Assembly (NCBI GenBank): GCA_052400625.1
Contig: JBQTGH010000006.1
DNA: 64,000 bases
Strand: one strand, 5' to 3'
From: Thermophagus sp052400625
Lineage (GTDB): Bacteria > Bacteroidota > Bacteroidia > Bacteroidales > Marinilabiliaceae
The position numbers were made by a program, and so were the translations under genes. Shown piece by piece: positions 36,916 through 45,782 of this stretch (positions are counted from its first letter, which is position 1; every line of letters starts with the position of its first letter). Under the pieces are notes generated by a model. It worked only from the letters and a program-made list of their open reading frames with translations, was not told where the DNA came from and ran no database searches.

Positions 36916-38874
36916 ATGAAAACAGATCATTTTCAATACTACGTAGAGCAGTTTGCCGACCTACGCATTCTTCGTTATCCCGTAACCGGATTTGAGGAGC
37001 TGTCGCTGCAACAAAAGAAACTCATCTACTATTTATCGCAGGCGGCCATTGAAGGCCGGGATATTCTGTTTGACCAGAACTATAAGCATAATCTCACCAT
37101 TCGCCGAACACTGGAAGCCATCTACCAACACTATACCGGCGACCGCTCATCGGAAGATTTTCGCGAGTTGGTGGTCTATCTTAAGCGGGTGTGGTTTTCC
37201 AATGGTATTCATCATCACTACTCCACCCTGAAAATAACGCCGACGTTTGGTGAAGCATTTTTCCAACAAGCGGTCAAAAGCATTCCTGCCGAATTGTTGC
37301 CTTTAAAAAAAGGGGAAACCGTTGACGACTTGCTAAAAACGCTCATTCCTGTGTTGTTCGATCCCGAGGTAGATGCCAAACGGGTTAATCAGGAAAACGA
37401 CTCAGATCTGATTGCCACCTCTGCCAACAACTATTACAGCGGTGTATCGCAAAAAGAAGCGGAGGCTTATTATGCTTCCCTTAAGGCGTCGGATGGCCGG
37501 GAGCCCCTATCTCACGGGTTAAACACGCAACTGGTAAAAGAAGGAAGACAACTTAAAGAAAAAGTCTGGAAAATAGGCGGCATGTATTCGCCCGCCATAG
37601 AGAAGATTGTGGGATGGCTCCAAAAAGCCTTGACGGTAACCGAAAACCACCAACAGAAAAAGGTGATCTCGCTGTTAATCGACTTTTACAAAACAGGGGA
37701 TCTCAAGATATTTAATGACTACAATATAGCATGGCTGTCCGATCAGGATTCGCAGGTGGATTTCATTAACGGATTCATTGAGACCTATGGGGATCCTCTG
37801 GGATTGAAAGGGAGCTGGGAAAGCGTGGTTAACTTTAAAAACCGTGAAGCCACCCGCCGCACCGAAATCATCAGTGCCAATGCCCAGTGGTTCGAAGATC
37901 ATTCACCCGTCGATCCCCGCTTCAAAAAGAAAAAGGTTCGGGGCGTTACCGCCAAAGTGATCAACGTCGCCATGCTGGGGGGCGATTGCTTTCCTCATAC
38001 GCCCATCGGCATCAATCTCCCCAATGCCGACTGGATTCGGAAAGAGTATGGTTCCAAGTCGGTCACCATTGAAAATATCACCTATGCCTACGATCAGGCA
38101 TCCAAAGGAACAGGTTTTCTGGAAGAGTTTTGTTATTCCCGGGAAGAGATTGACAGATATAATCAATATGGTTTTATCTCGGGCAACCTGCATACCGACC
38201 TTCATGAATGTTTGGGACATGGTTCCGGGCAGTTATTGGAAGGTGTCTCGGGCAATGAATTAAAGGCTTATGGCGCCGTAATAGAAGAAGCGCGTGCCGA
38301 TCTGTTTGCCCTTTATTATATGGCCGATAAGAAAGTGGTGGAACTGAATCTACTGCCCGACCGGGAGGCTTATAAAGCCGAATACGACAACTATATCCGC
38401 AACGGACTGATGACTCAGCTAACACGTATCAACCCCGGCGAGGATATTGAAGAAGCCCATATGCGCAATCGCCAGCTTATTGCCGCCTGGTGCTACGAAA
38501 AAGGAAAAACGGAGAAGGTGATAGAAAAGAAAATGAAAGATGGCAAAACCTTTTTCATCATCAATGATTATGACGCCTTGCGGCATCTGTTTGCCACCTT
38601 ACTGTCAGAAATTCAACGCGTCAAGTCGGAAGGCGACTTTGAAACAGCTCGCCATCTGGTAGAAACCTATGGGGTGAAGGTGGATAAGCAACTTCATAAA
38701 GAAGTTTTGAACCGCTACCAAAAACTGAACCTTGCCCCCTATAGTGGCTTTGTCAACCCGCGATTCCGTACCGTAACGGATGATAAAGGCAATATTACCG
38801 ATATCATTCCGGATTATGGCGAGAAATATGATGAACAGATGATGCGATACGCCGGAGAACATTCCTGGTTATAG
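36916..38874 (+). CDS. Dipeptidyl peptidase III, M49 family (652 aa)
   Basis: Zinc exopeptidase releasing dipeptides from peptide N-termini. The M49 motifs are clear: HECLGHGSGQ (HExxxGH, two zinc histidines and the catalytic Glu) and EEARADLFALYYMAD (the third zinc ligand). The length is typical of the bacterial form. There is no signal peptide, so it acts in the cytoplasm. A TPP riboswitch starts 27 bases after its stop. Confidence 0.93.
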   Translation: MKTDHFQYYVEQFADLRILRYPVTGFEELSLQQKKLIYYLSQAAIEGRDILFDQNYKHNLTIRRTLEAIYQHYTGDRSSEDFRELVVYLKRVWFSNGIHHHYSTLKITPTFGEAFFQQAVKSIPAELLPLKKGETVDDLLKTLIPVLFDPEVDAKRVNQENDSDLIATSANNYYSGVSQKEAEAYYASLKASDGREPLSHGLNTQLVKEGRQLKEKVWKIGGMYSPAIEKIVGWLQKALTVTENHQQKKVISLLIDFYKTGDLKIFNDYNIAWLSDQDSQVDFINGFIETYGDPLGLKGSWESVVNFKNREATRRTEIISANAQWFEDHSPVDPRFKKKKVRGVTAKVINVAMLGGDCFPHTPIGINLPNADWIRKEYGSKSVTIENITYAYDQASKGTGFLEEFCYSREEIDRYNQYGFISGNLHTDLHECLGHGSGQLLEGVSGNELKAYGAVIEEARADLFALYYMADKKVVELNLLPDREAYKAEYDNYIRNGLMTQLTRINPGEDIEEAHMRNRQLIAAWCYEKGKTEKVIEKKMKDGKTFFIINDYDALRHLFATLLSEIQRVKSEGDFETARHLVETYGVKVDKQLHKEVLNRYQKLNLAPYSGFVNPRFRTVTDDKGNITDIIPDYGEKYDEQMMRYAGEHSWL

Positions 38875-38900
38875 AAAAAATGTTACATTTGTAACGAAAC

Positions 38901-38983
38901 ACTGTTAGGGGTGCTCCACCTTGAGTGGGGCTGAGAACAGACCCTTAAACCTGATATGTGTAATAACAGCGTAGGGAAACAGT
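38901..38983 (+). ncRNA. TPP riboswitch (THI element)
   Basis: The conserved cores GGGGTGC, GGGCTGAGA, ACCCTT, ACCTGAT and GCGTAGGGAA appear in the correct order. P1 is closed by ACTGTT (38901-38906) with AACAGT (38978-38983). It lies upstream of four thiamine salvage genes. The right arm of P1 can also pair with CTGTT at 39035-39039, the left arm of the following terminator. That gives a mutually exclusive antiterminator and implies transcription shut-off when TPP is bound. Confidence 0.95.
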
Positions 38984-39030
38984 CGTTTGAATGAGATACC
39001 ACATACCATTTAGGACATAGTAGATCATTT

Positions 39031-39067
39031 AAAGCTGTTTTGCCTCGTGCAGAACAGCTTTTTTTTT
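39031..39067 (+). terminator. Riboswitch-controlled intrinsic terminator
   Basis: AAAGCTGTT (39031-39039) pairs with AACAGCTTT (39053-39061), followed by an unbroken T-run. It lies 22 bases before the thiM start. An in-frame ATG at 39047 falls inside this hairpin and is therefore rejected as the thiM start. Confidence 0.92.
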
Positions 39068-39088
39068 AACCCCAAAATATTAAGTGAA

Positions 39089-39883
39089 ATGATTACACCA
39101 CAAATTACAGGAGACCTTCTTCGTAAGGTGCGGGCCACCTCGCCCCTGGTTCACAACATTACCAATTTCGTGGTCATGAACAATACAGCCAATGCCTTGC
39201 TGTCGGTAGGTGCCAGTCCGGTGATGGCCCACGCCCCGGAAGAGATGGCGTCCATGGCCGGCATCGCCTCTGCCCTGGTTTTGAACATTGGAACCCTGAG
39301 CCGGCAATGGGTAGAAGGAATGCTATTAGCCGGCAAAACGGCCAGGGAACGAAAAATACCTATTGTACTGGATCCTGTGGGAGCTGGCGCCACCTCTTTT
39401 CGGACCGAGACCTGTCATCAATTGATCAGAGCCTGTAATCCGACCATCATTCGTGGTAACGCTTCTGAAATTATGGCTCTCATCAGCAGTGATGTACGCA
39501 CCAAAGGGGTCGACAGCACCGAATCTTCGGACGTGGCACTTCGCATGGCCAAGACATTGGCTCGCGAAACGGGGGCGGTGATAAGCATCAGCGGGAAAAC
39601 CGACTACATCACCGACGGAACCCATGTTATTCAAATTCAAAACCACATTCCCCTCATGCCCAAAGTGACAGGGATGGGATGCACGGCCTCGGCATTAACA
39701 GGGGCTTTTGCTGCGGTCAGTGACAATGCCCTGACCGGTGCCGCATCGGCCATGGCCATCATGGCGGTAGCCGGGGAAAAAGCGGAATCGATGGCGGCAG
39801 GGCCTGGCTCTTTTCAGATGCACTTTTTGGATGCTCTGTACGCTCTGAATCAAGAGGACCTTAACCAATCCTTAAAGCTATGA
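39089..39883 (+). CDS. thiM: Hydroxyethylthiazole kinase (264 aa)
   Basis: Phosphorylates 4-methyl-5-hydroxyethylthiazole in thiamine salvage. The N-terminal PLVHNITNFVVMNNTANALLSVGASPVMAH, the VLDPVGAGAT loop and the GMGCTASALTGAF anion hole with catalytic cysteine are diagnostic. The start is the ATG at 39089, beyond the terminator. It overlaps thiE by 4 bases (ATGA), so the two are coupled. First gene of the TPP-regulated operon. Confidence 0.95.
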   Translation: MITPQITGDLLRKVRATSPLVHNITNFVVMNNTANALLSVGASPVMAHAPEEMASMAGIASALVLNIGTLSRQWVEGMLLAGKTARERKIPIVLDPVGAGATSFRTETCHQLIRACNPTIIRGNASEIMALISSDVRTKGVDSTESSDVALRMAKTLARETGAVISISGKTDYITDGTHVIQIQNHIPLMPKVTGMGCTASALTGAFAAVSDNALTGAASAMAIMAVAGEKAESMAAGPGSFQMHFLDALYALNQEDLNQSLKL

Positions 39884-40524
39884 GAACCTCTTTTGATTTG
39901 CGTCTCTATCTGGTAACAGACAGAGACCTATCGTTGGGACGGCCCCTGGCAGAGGTGGTGGAAAATGCACTTAAAGGGGGTGTCACCATGGTACAGTTAA
40001 GGGAAAAGGAGGCTACTACCCGTGAATTTATACAGGAAGTGATGAGCGTTAAGAAAATATTGCAACGCCATAAGCTTCCGCTGATCGTCAACGACCGGGT
40101 GGATATAGCGCTGGCCACCGATGCCGATGGGGTGCATCTGGGACAAAACGATATGCCCTGGCAGATGGCTCGTCAGATGTTGGGGCCGGATAAGATTATT
40201 GGTTTATCCGTCGAATCGATGGATCAACTGGAAGAGGCCAACCGGGCCGATATCGATTATATTGGTATAAGTCCGGTGTTTACCACGCCCACCAAAAAAG
40301 AACTGGAGAAAGGTTTGGGGTTGCAGGGAACGGCTGACATAGCCCGGCATTCCTCACATCCTTCGGTGGCCATTGGGGGCATCCATCAAGGGAATGCCCA
40401 CGAGGTGATGGCCACTGGTGTGGAGGGGCTTTCGGTGGTTTCGGCCATTTGTTCGGCCAGAGATCCCCATACTGCCGCCCAAGAGCTCTTAAAACAGATC
40501 GATCGAGGACGGAAAAGAAAATAG
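39880..40524 (+). CDS. thiE: Thiamine phosphate synthase (214 aa)
   Basis: Joins HMP-pyrophosphate and thiazole phosphate to thiamine phosphate. The TIM-barrel motifs VQLREKEATTREF, LIVNDRVDIALATDADGVHLGQND and DYIGISPVFTTPTK are canonical, as is the AIGGIHQGNAHEVMATGVEGLSVVSAI phosphate loop. Starts inside the thiM stop codon. Confidence 0.96.
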   Translation: MRTSFDLRLYLVTDRDLSLGRPLAEVVENALKGGVTMVQLREKEATTREFIQEVMSVKKILQRHKLPLIVNDRVDIALATDADGVHLGQNDMPWQMARQMLGPDKIIGLSVESMDQLEEANRADIDYIGISPVFTTPTKKELEKGLGLQGTADIARHSSHPSVAIGGIHQGNAHEVMATGVEGLSVVSAICSARDPHTAAQELLKQIDRGRKRK

Positions 40525-40543
40525 AAGGGTGTTTCTGATTCCC

Positions 40544-40585
40544 GGTTTCGGATTTTAGGTTTCGAGGTTCCGGGTTTTGGGAGGC
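40544..40585. repeat. Degenerate heptad repeat downstream of thiE
   Basis: GGTTTCG occurs at 40544 and 40558, and related T/G-rich heptads fill the register to about 40585, giving a 7-base period. The arrangement resembles the array at 35015-35056, although the motif differs. It occupies the 225-base gap between thiE and thiD. Confidence 0.5.
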
Positions 40586-40749
40586 AGGTATAATCGATTG
40601 CAAAAATCACTATACCCTACATATCAAACATCTATCCCACAACCCCGGAAACAGATACACTTAACACCAAAGATTGTCCACAATAGCAAGGTATAATTCT
40701 TTGTCATACGAATTCTACCATACCAATAACTGAGATAAAAAACATACCA

Positions 40750-41559
40750 ATGAAAAAACATAAAACCGCACTAACAATAGCCGGTAGTGACAGTGGAGGT
40801 GGCGCCGGCATTCAGGCCGATTTAAAGACCTTTTCTGCCTGTGGGTGCTACGGCATGTCGGTCATAACAGCCATTACAGCACAAAATACCGAAGGGGTAA
40901 CAGACATATTTCCGGTGAGGATCGCCACGATTGAAAAACAGATCGATGCCGTGCTCACCGATATCGGTGCTGATGCCGTAAAAGTGGGAATGCTCCATTC
41001 GGTCGAGGTGATACGACTGGTAGCAAAAAAGATAAAGCAATATGAAGTAAAAAGACTGGTGATAGATCCTGTCATGGTAGCCACCTCGGGCGACAAACTG
41101 TTGCAGGAGGAAGCCATCGAAGCGCTGAAAGAGGAGCTGCTGCCGCTGGCCACCATCATCACGCCCAATATTCCTGAGGCATCGATCCTTTCGGGAGAGA
41201 AGATTACGGCACAATCAGAATTGCCCGATGCAGCCCGCAGCCTTTCCTGTAACCAATCTGTTTCGGTGATGCTCAAGGCCGGTCATCTGAGCGATGAAAC
41301 GCTCATGGACGTCTTGTATGATGCAGAAAAGGATGAAATTGTCACATTCCCTTCAAAGCGAATCACGACGATGAATACGCACGGAACAGGATGTACGCTT
41401 TCATCTGCCATTGCCTCCTTTCTGGCTCGAGGGGAGACGCTCCAATCGGCGGTGGGCAAAGGGAAAAACTATATTGATCAAGCCATTCAGGCAGGTAAAG
41501 ATTACAAAACGGGACATGGTCACGGCCCGGTGCATCATTTTTTCCGGTGGTGGGCATAA
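40750..41559 (+). CDS. thiD: HMP/HMP-phosphate kinase (269 aa)
   Basis: Phosphorylates hydroxymethylpyrimidine twice. Ribokinase-like motifs are TIAGSDSGGGAGIQADLKTFSACGCYGMSVITAITAQNT at the start, VIDPVMVATSGDKLL, and the C-terminal THGTGCTLSSAIASFLARG anion hole. Length is normal. A 225-base gap from thiE, containing the heptad repeat, leaves open whether it is part of the same transcript. Confidence 0.96.
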   Translation: MKKHKTALTIAGSDSGGGAGIQADLKTFSACGCYGMSVITAITAQNTEGVTDIFPVRIATIEKQIDAVLTDIGADAVKVGMLHSVEVIRLVAKKIKQYEVKRLVIDPVMVATSGDKLLQEEAIEALKEELLPLATIITPNIPEASILSGEKITAQSELPDAARSLSCNQSVSVMLKAGHLSDETLMDVLYDAEKDEIVTFPSKRITTMNTHGTGCTLSSAIASFLARGETLQSAVGKGKNYIDQAIQAGKDYKTGHGHGPVHHFFRWWA

Positions 41560-41615
41560 ACTCAAAGAGAACCATTGGATATATACCACCCATTATCCAG
41601 AAAGACTTTTTTCAG

Positions 41616-42302
41616 ATGAAGGACAAAAAAGAAAGCACCCGGTTTTTGAGCATCCCTCCTGCCGGACCGCATACGGCGTATATGTGGAATATTAGTTTTG
41701 GCATGATCAACAAGATCTTTGATCATCCCTTTGGGCGAGGGCTCTCGGAAGGAACCCTCCCCCTCGAATGCTTCCGGCACTATCTGTCCCAAGACATGCT
41801 TTATATAGAAAAGGATGCCCGCGCTTTTTCGATTCTGGCCGGGAGATCTGAAAACCGGGAGGCCTTCACCTTTTTTCTCCAGATGGCCACCGATGGTTTG
41901 GAAATAGAACGAACCCTTCACCGGGAATTGTTCCCTCTGTTTGGTGTTGAACGTCCGCAAAAGATGTCAAAAGCTTGTCATCAATACACTTCTTATCTCA
42001 CCGAAGTATGCCTTACAGGTTCATATGAATCAGCCGTCGCAGCTCTTCTCCCCTGTTTTTGGGTTTATCATGAGGCAGGGACACGAATCCGATCAAAAGC
42101 TGTAAAAGACAATCCTTATCAATTATGGTTAGAGACTTACGCTGACCCCAGATATGGCCGTTATGTCGCTCGTTACATATCTATAGTGGAAAAAATCATG
42201 AAAGGAATCAACCAGACACTTACAGAAGAAATGATCCAGGCCTTTCAAAAAAGCATCCAATATGAATTCGCCTTTTTTTCAGAAGCCTGGAACAAAAAAT
42301 AA
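41616..42302 (+). CDS. tenA: TenA/THI-4 family aminopyrimidine hydrolase (228 aa)
   Basis: Salvages thiamine breakdown products by releasing HMP from aminopyrimidines (thiaminase II family). All-helical protein with the TenA motifs FGRGLSEGTLPLECFRHYLSQDMLYIE and LLPCFWVYHEAG, whose cysteine is the expected nucleophile, plus a C-terminal FFSEAW with the conserved glutamate. The frame is open to 41547; family alignment would support a start at 41616 or even at the ATG 41682. Follows thiD in the same direction. Confidence 0.88.
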   Translation: MKDKKESTRFLSIPPAGPHTAYMWNISFGMINKIFDHPFGRGLSEGTLPLECFRHYLSQDMLYIEKDARAFSILAGRSENREAFTFFLQMATDGLEIERTLHRELFPLFGVERPQKMSKACHQYTSYLTEVCLTGSYESAVAALLPCFWVYHEAGTRIRSKAVKDNPYQLWLETYADPRYGRYVARYISIVEKIMKGINQTLTEEMIQAFQKSIQYEFAFFSEAWNKK

Positions 42303-42355
42303 ATGATCTGTCACTGCACTACTCTACAGTGTTTCCCAAACCTTTAAAAAAGATT

Positions 42356-43738
42356 TTAAAATTCCGTTACAACAGTTGTTTTATCAAGCCAAGCAGCCAT
42401 ATTAAGGACAAGGAAATTCCAATTTTGAAATCCCTTATTTAATACTGGCTCTCCATTATCGGGAAGGTAATATTCATGCAAAGCGCCAAAGCGTTCAAAA
42501 TCCCGTCCTAAAAGCAGAATGGTTTTCTCGGCCAACACCCGGGCATCATCATCATAGCCATAATTGACCAGTCCTCTAAAAACAAGATAATTAACATTAA
42601 TCCACACAGGCCCAAGCCACGAGGAAGGATTTCCACTGGCTCTTACATCATACATTTTTTCCAAGGGAGAAAGAGTACGAACGCCTGCCGGGGCATTAAA
42701 GGAGGTAGTATCGCGAAAATGCTTCTTTACCATTATTTCCGCTTGCTCAGGCGTGGCTATATTTGCCCACATCGCCATAAACCCACTCCAGATACTGAAC
42801 CGTTGAATCAGGCAATCATACGTTCGTGGTTGACCAACGTGGAGGTATAACTCCCCGGGTTGAAGAGATTCTATATCCGGTTTTTCTATGGGCCTTAAAT
42901 TCAGATCAACACTATAATAAAACCCATCACGAGGATCCCAGCAATGTTCTCTGATGTTTTTCAACAATTGATCCGCCTCTCGGTTATAGTAATTTGCGAT
43001 ATCCGGGAGATTGAGCCTTTCGGCAAGGTAACTAATCGCCAACAACTCTTTATACATGAGCGCATTGAGAAAAATAGATCCGGAACTGCCATAAGGCCGA
43101 TAAAAGGTACTGGGGTCATTGTCGACCCCTATGGCTTCATCCGTTTCCCAATACATCAGTCCCGTGGCCGCATGACGATGAAAATTAAGATATTTACTAA
43201 CAAAAGCCTGCAAGAAGTAAAAATCATCCCGTAACCACTCTGCATCTCCATTCATATTTTGAACCACAAAAGCGGCATGCTGAGCTAGAGTTGGTTTATG
43301 CATATTACTTTTCCAGGGATTTCGCTTCTTTAACATTTCTTCTCGACTGGGGGCATCTCGTTCAATCCAAATGGGAATCCAACCATCCATTCCGCCATAA
43401 CTCAAAGCATTCAAGACACACCCTTGTTCATATTGGAGGGCCTCAATGCGATCCTTCTCATTCCCATTTTCGAGCAAAATTTGCCGCAAGGCTATATTGC
43501 TGAGCCAAGAATCCCAATCCCATAGCATATCAAGGTATTGATTGCTTCCCGGAGCCAGGAATGGGTATTTTAAGGATCCGCCGGATGTTCGGTACATTCC
43601 TTTCATCTCTTTGTAAATGTACTTCCTACATATCTGCTTATACTTTTCAATGTTCTCCGGCGTAGGTGCAGGCAGTTGGCCCATTGATTTTGTAAAAATG
43701 CCAATCAAGAATACTATGAGAAAGATTGTTCTTACCAT
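42356..43738 (-). CDS. Exported trehalase-like (alpha/alpha)6-barrel glycosidase (460 aa)
   Basis: A signal peptide (residues 1-20, ending KSMGQ) is followed by an (alpha/alpha)6 barrel with motifs of the GH37/GH63 group: LDMLWDWDSWLSNIAL near the N-terminus, GVDNDPSTFYRP in the middle, and SSWLGPVWINVNYLVFRGLVNYGY then EYYLPDNGEP near the end. The acid residues in these loops are where GH63/GH37 enzymes place their catalytic groups. The substrate is probably an alpha-glucoside or similar in the periplasm. Not part of an obvious polysaccharide locus. Confidence 0.82.
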   Translation of the reverse strand: MVRTIFLIVFLIGIFTKSMGQLPAPTPENIEKYKQICRKYIYKEMKGMYRTSGGSLKYPFLAPGSNQYLDMLWDWDSWLSNIALRQILLENGNEKDRIEALQYEQGCVLNALSYGGMDGWIPIWIERDAPSREEMLKKRNPWKSNMHKPTLAQHAAFVVQNMNGDAEWLRDDFYFLQAFVSKYLNFHRHAATGLMYWETDEAIGVDNDPSTFYRPYGSSGSIFLNALMYKELLAISYLAERLNLPDIANYYNREADQLLKNIREHCWDPRDGFYYSVDLNLRPIEKPDIESLQPGELYLHVGQPRTYDCLIQRFSIWSGFMAMWANIATPEQAEIMVKKHFRDTTSFNAPAGVRTLSPLEKMYDVRASGNPSSWLGPVWINVNYLVFRGLVNYGYDDDARVLAEKTILLLGRDFERFGALHEYYLPDNGEPVLNKGFQNWNFLVLNMAAWLDKTTVVTEF

Positions 43739-43906
43739 ACCAAAATATGTTTACATGAATAAAAGAAATTTCATCAACTCAAACCTGTTCAATAACAGAA
43801 ATCATCTATGCTACCCGTTAGCAAAACAACAAGTTACATTTTACACTAAGGCTTCAAAAATATACAACAAAATCCCCAACCCTACCCATTAATGTTTTAT
43901 TTCTGA

Positions 43907-44371
43907 TCAGGAATTCACAAACTTCAATTCTTCCTGAGTCGTAATCTTCTCACAATAGTGACACCTCATAGCAACCTCTTTCTTATTGATGACCTTAAAT
44001 CTGGTAGTAACCATTTCATTGTTGGTAATACATTGGGGATTAAAGCACTTCACAATTCCCACGATGGTGTCGGGGATGGTAACATCCCTCTTTTCTACTA
44101 CTTTATAATTTTTGATGACGTTCAGTCTCGCTTGTGGTGCTACCAAAGAGATCTTATTGATCTCATGATCTTCAAAGAAAACCTCAGAAATTTTAATGAT
44201 GGCTTTCCGCCCCAGCTTTTTGCTATCGAGGTTGGCACCGAAGGTCACTTGTTTGGTCGTTTTATCGAGATCTAAAATCTTAATCACTTTAAATAAATTG
44301 TCGGTGGGGATATGATCGATCACCGTGCCATTTTCAATAGCACTAACTTTTAATTCTTTACCGTGTACCAT
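43907..44371 (-). CDS. pyrI: Aspartate carbamoyltransferase regulatory subunit (154 aa)
   Basis: Binds nucleotide effectors and modulates PyrB. The N-terminal allosteric domain (GTVIDHIPTDNLFKVIKIL) and the C-terminal zinc domain with C-x4-C (CFNPQC) and C-x2-C (CHYC) are intact. It follows pyrB after 45 bases on the same strand, the standard pyrBI order. Confidence 0.96.
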   Translation of the reverse strand: MVHGKELKVSAIENGTVIDHIPTDNLFKVIKILDLDKTTKQVTFGANLDSKKLGRKAIIKISEVFFEDHEINKISLVAPQARLNVIKNYKVVEKRDVTIPDTIVGIVKCFNPQCITNNEMVTTRFKVINKKEVAMRCHYCEKITTQEELKFVNS

Positions 44372-44416
44372 AATAGTATCTTAATCTGATAATTTAATCT
44401 GTAATTTTAAAACTTA

Positions 44417-45334
44417 CTACCTGTATCCCATTACTACAGCGATGAGTGCCATTCGGGCAAACACCCCATTTCGAGCCTGATCAAAATAATAAGCTTTCGG
44501 ACTACTATCCACATCCGGATGTATTTCGTTCACCCTTGGCAGCGGATGTAAAACACGCATATTTTCTTTGGTATTATTGAGCATGTTTTTTCTGAGTACA
44601 TAAGCATTTTTCACCCTTTCATATTCCATGGGATCGGAAAACCGTTCTTTCTGAACCCGGGTCATGTAAATAATATCTGCATCATCAATGATATCCAATA
44701 ACTCACCATGTTCATAATAAGGAATTCCATTCTCTTCCAAGAAGAGTTTATATTCACGAGGCATACGTAACTCTTCGGGAGATACAAAATGAAAGGTAGG
44801 ATTAAAATGAGACATGGCCATTAACAGAGAATGCACGGTACGGCCGTATTTGAGGTCTCCCACCATGAAAATATTCAAATTATCCAAAGATCCCTGTGTT
44901 TTACGAATGGAATACAGGTCGAGCATGGTTTGGGTTGGATGCTGATTGGCGCCATCACCGGCATTGATCACCGGCACCAGTGATTGTTCTGAAGCATACC
45001 TGGCGCTGCCTTCCAATGGGTGGCGCATCACAATCAGGTCAGCATATCGGCTTACCATCTGGATGGTATCTTTTAAGCTTTCCCCTTTCGTGGTGGAAGA
45101 AGAAGCCGAGTCGGAAAAACCAACCACCCTTCCTCCCAGTCGATTAATGGCAGTTTCAAAGCTTAGACGCGTACGAGTTGATGGTTCAAAGAAAAGACTA
45201 CCAACCACTTTACCTTCAAGTAGCCGTTGATTGGGATTACGTTCAAACTCTTCTGCCACGTCCAAAACATGAAGTATTTCTTCGCGGCTAAAATCATTAA
45301 TAGAGACTAAGCTCCGGTTTTTCATCTTTTGCAT
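44417..45334 (-). CDS. pyrB: Aspartate carbamoyltransferase catalytic subunit (305 aa)
   Basis: First committed step of pyrimidine synthesis. Motifs are FFEPSTRTRLSFETA (carbamoyl-phosphate site), the VMRHPLEGSARYA loop, GDGANQHPTQTMLD, GDLKYGRTVHS, and HPLPRVNEI at the aspartate site. Length is normal. A leader hairpin with terminator features lies 58 bases upstream, so expression is probably attenuated. Divergent from the RsmI-like gene. Confidence 0.97.
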   Translation of the reverse strand: MQKMKNRSLVSINDFSREEILHVLDVAEEFERNPNQRLLEGKVVGSLFFEPSTRTRLSFETAINRLGGRVVGFSDSASSSTTKGESLKDTIQMVSRYADLIVMRHPLEGSARYASEQSLVPVINAGDGANQHPTQTMLDLYSIRKTQGSLDNLNIFMVGDLKYGRTVHSLLMAMSHFNPTFHFVSPEELRMPREYKLFLEENGIPYYEHGELLDIIDDADIIYMTRVQKERFSDPMEYERVKNAYVLRKNMLNNTKENMRVLHPLPRVNEIHPDVDSSPKAYYFDQARNGVFARMALIAVVMGYR

Positions 45335-45391
45335 GGGTTTACTTTATAATTAATCAGGTAATTCTTCTTCTGTCCTTCTTACTTATAGGCA

Positions 45392-45424
45392 CAAAAAAAG
45401 ACCCGGCTTAAAAAAACCAGGTCT
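45392..45424 (-). terminator. Leader terminator/attenuator upstream of pyrBI
   Basis: Read on the minus strand, AGACCTGG and CCGGGTCT form an 8-bp stem (one G-U pair) around a T-rich loop and are followed by seven T. On the plus strand the wobble becomes an A-C mismatch, so the hairpin is adapted to minus-strand RNA. No minus-strand gene lies between it and the divergent methyltransferase gene, so it belongs to the pyrB leader. A TATTATTTG sequence just upstream resembles the -7 box. Confidence 0.7.
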
Positions 45425-45758
45425 GCAAATAATAATATCATTGGAACGAAATAAACATTGACAAAGAGAAAAATGACTCCTTCGTTTTCCCCTAATCATT
45501 CGTGTGTTTTCTATTTTTTGACATCTCAACATTTCAAACATCAAAATTACATCTTTTTTTCTACAACGTAAAGTTTTTATTGTAGTTGATCGGGAATGAA
45601 GCTAAAAATTGTTTCGTGATGCCAACGATTTTCTTTTTAATATTTCGTGCCGGGAAGGAAATAATTTCAGGAGTGCTTATTCCATATATACATGAAGTAT
45701 TGCGGCACACATCCCGAAAACCACAAAAAATAATGTTTCCCGGGCAATGCAAAATCGC

Positions 45759-45766
45759 TATTTTTG
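45759..45766 (+). promoter_or_regulatory. -7 element (TATTTTTG) for the RsmI-like gene
   Basis: Matches TAnnTTTG, 16 bases before the ATG at 45783, which would give a very short leader. A clear -33 box is not seen. Confidence 0.4.
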
Positions 45767-45782
45767 TCGAAAATTGAAAATC

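Noticed and set aside
39047..39088. Longer thiM start at 39047
   Set aside because: It lies inside the riboswitch terminator hairpin; the ATG at 39089 matches the family N-terminus.
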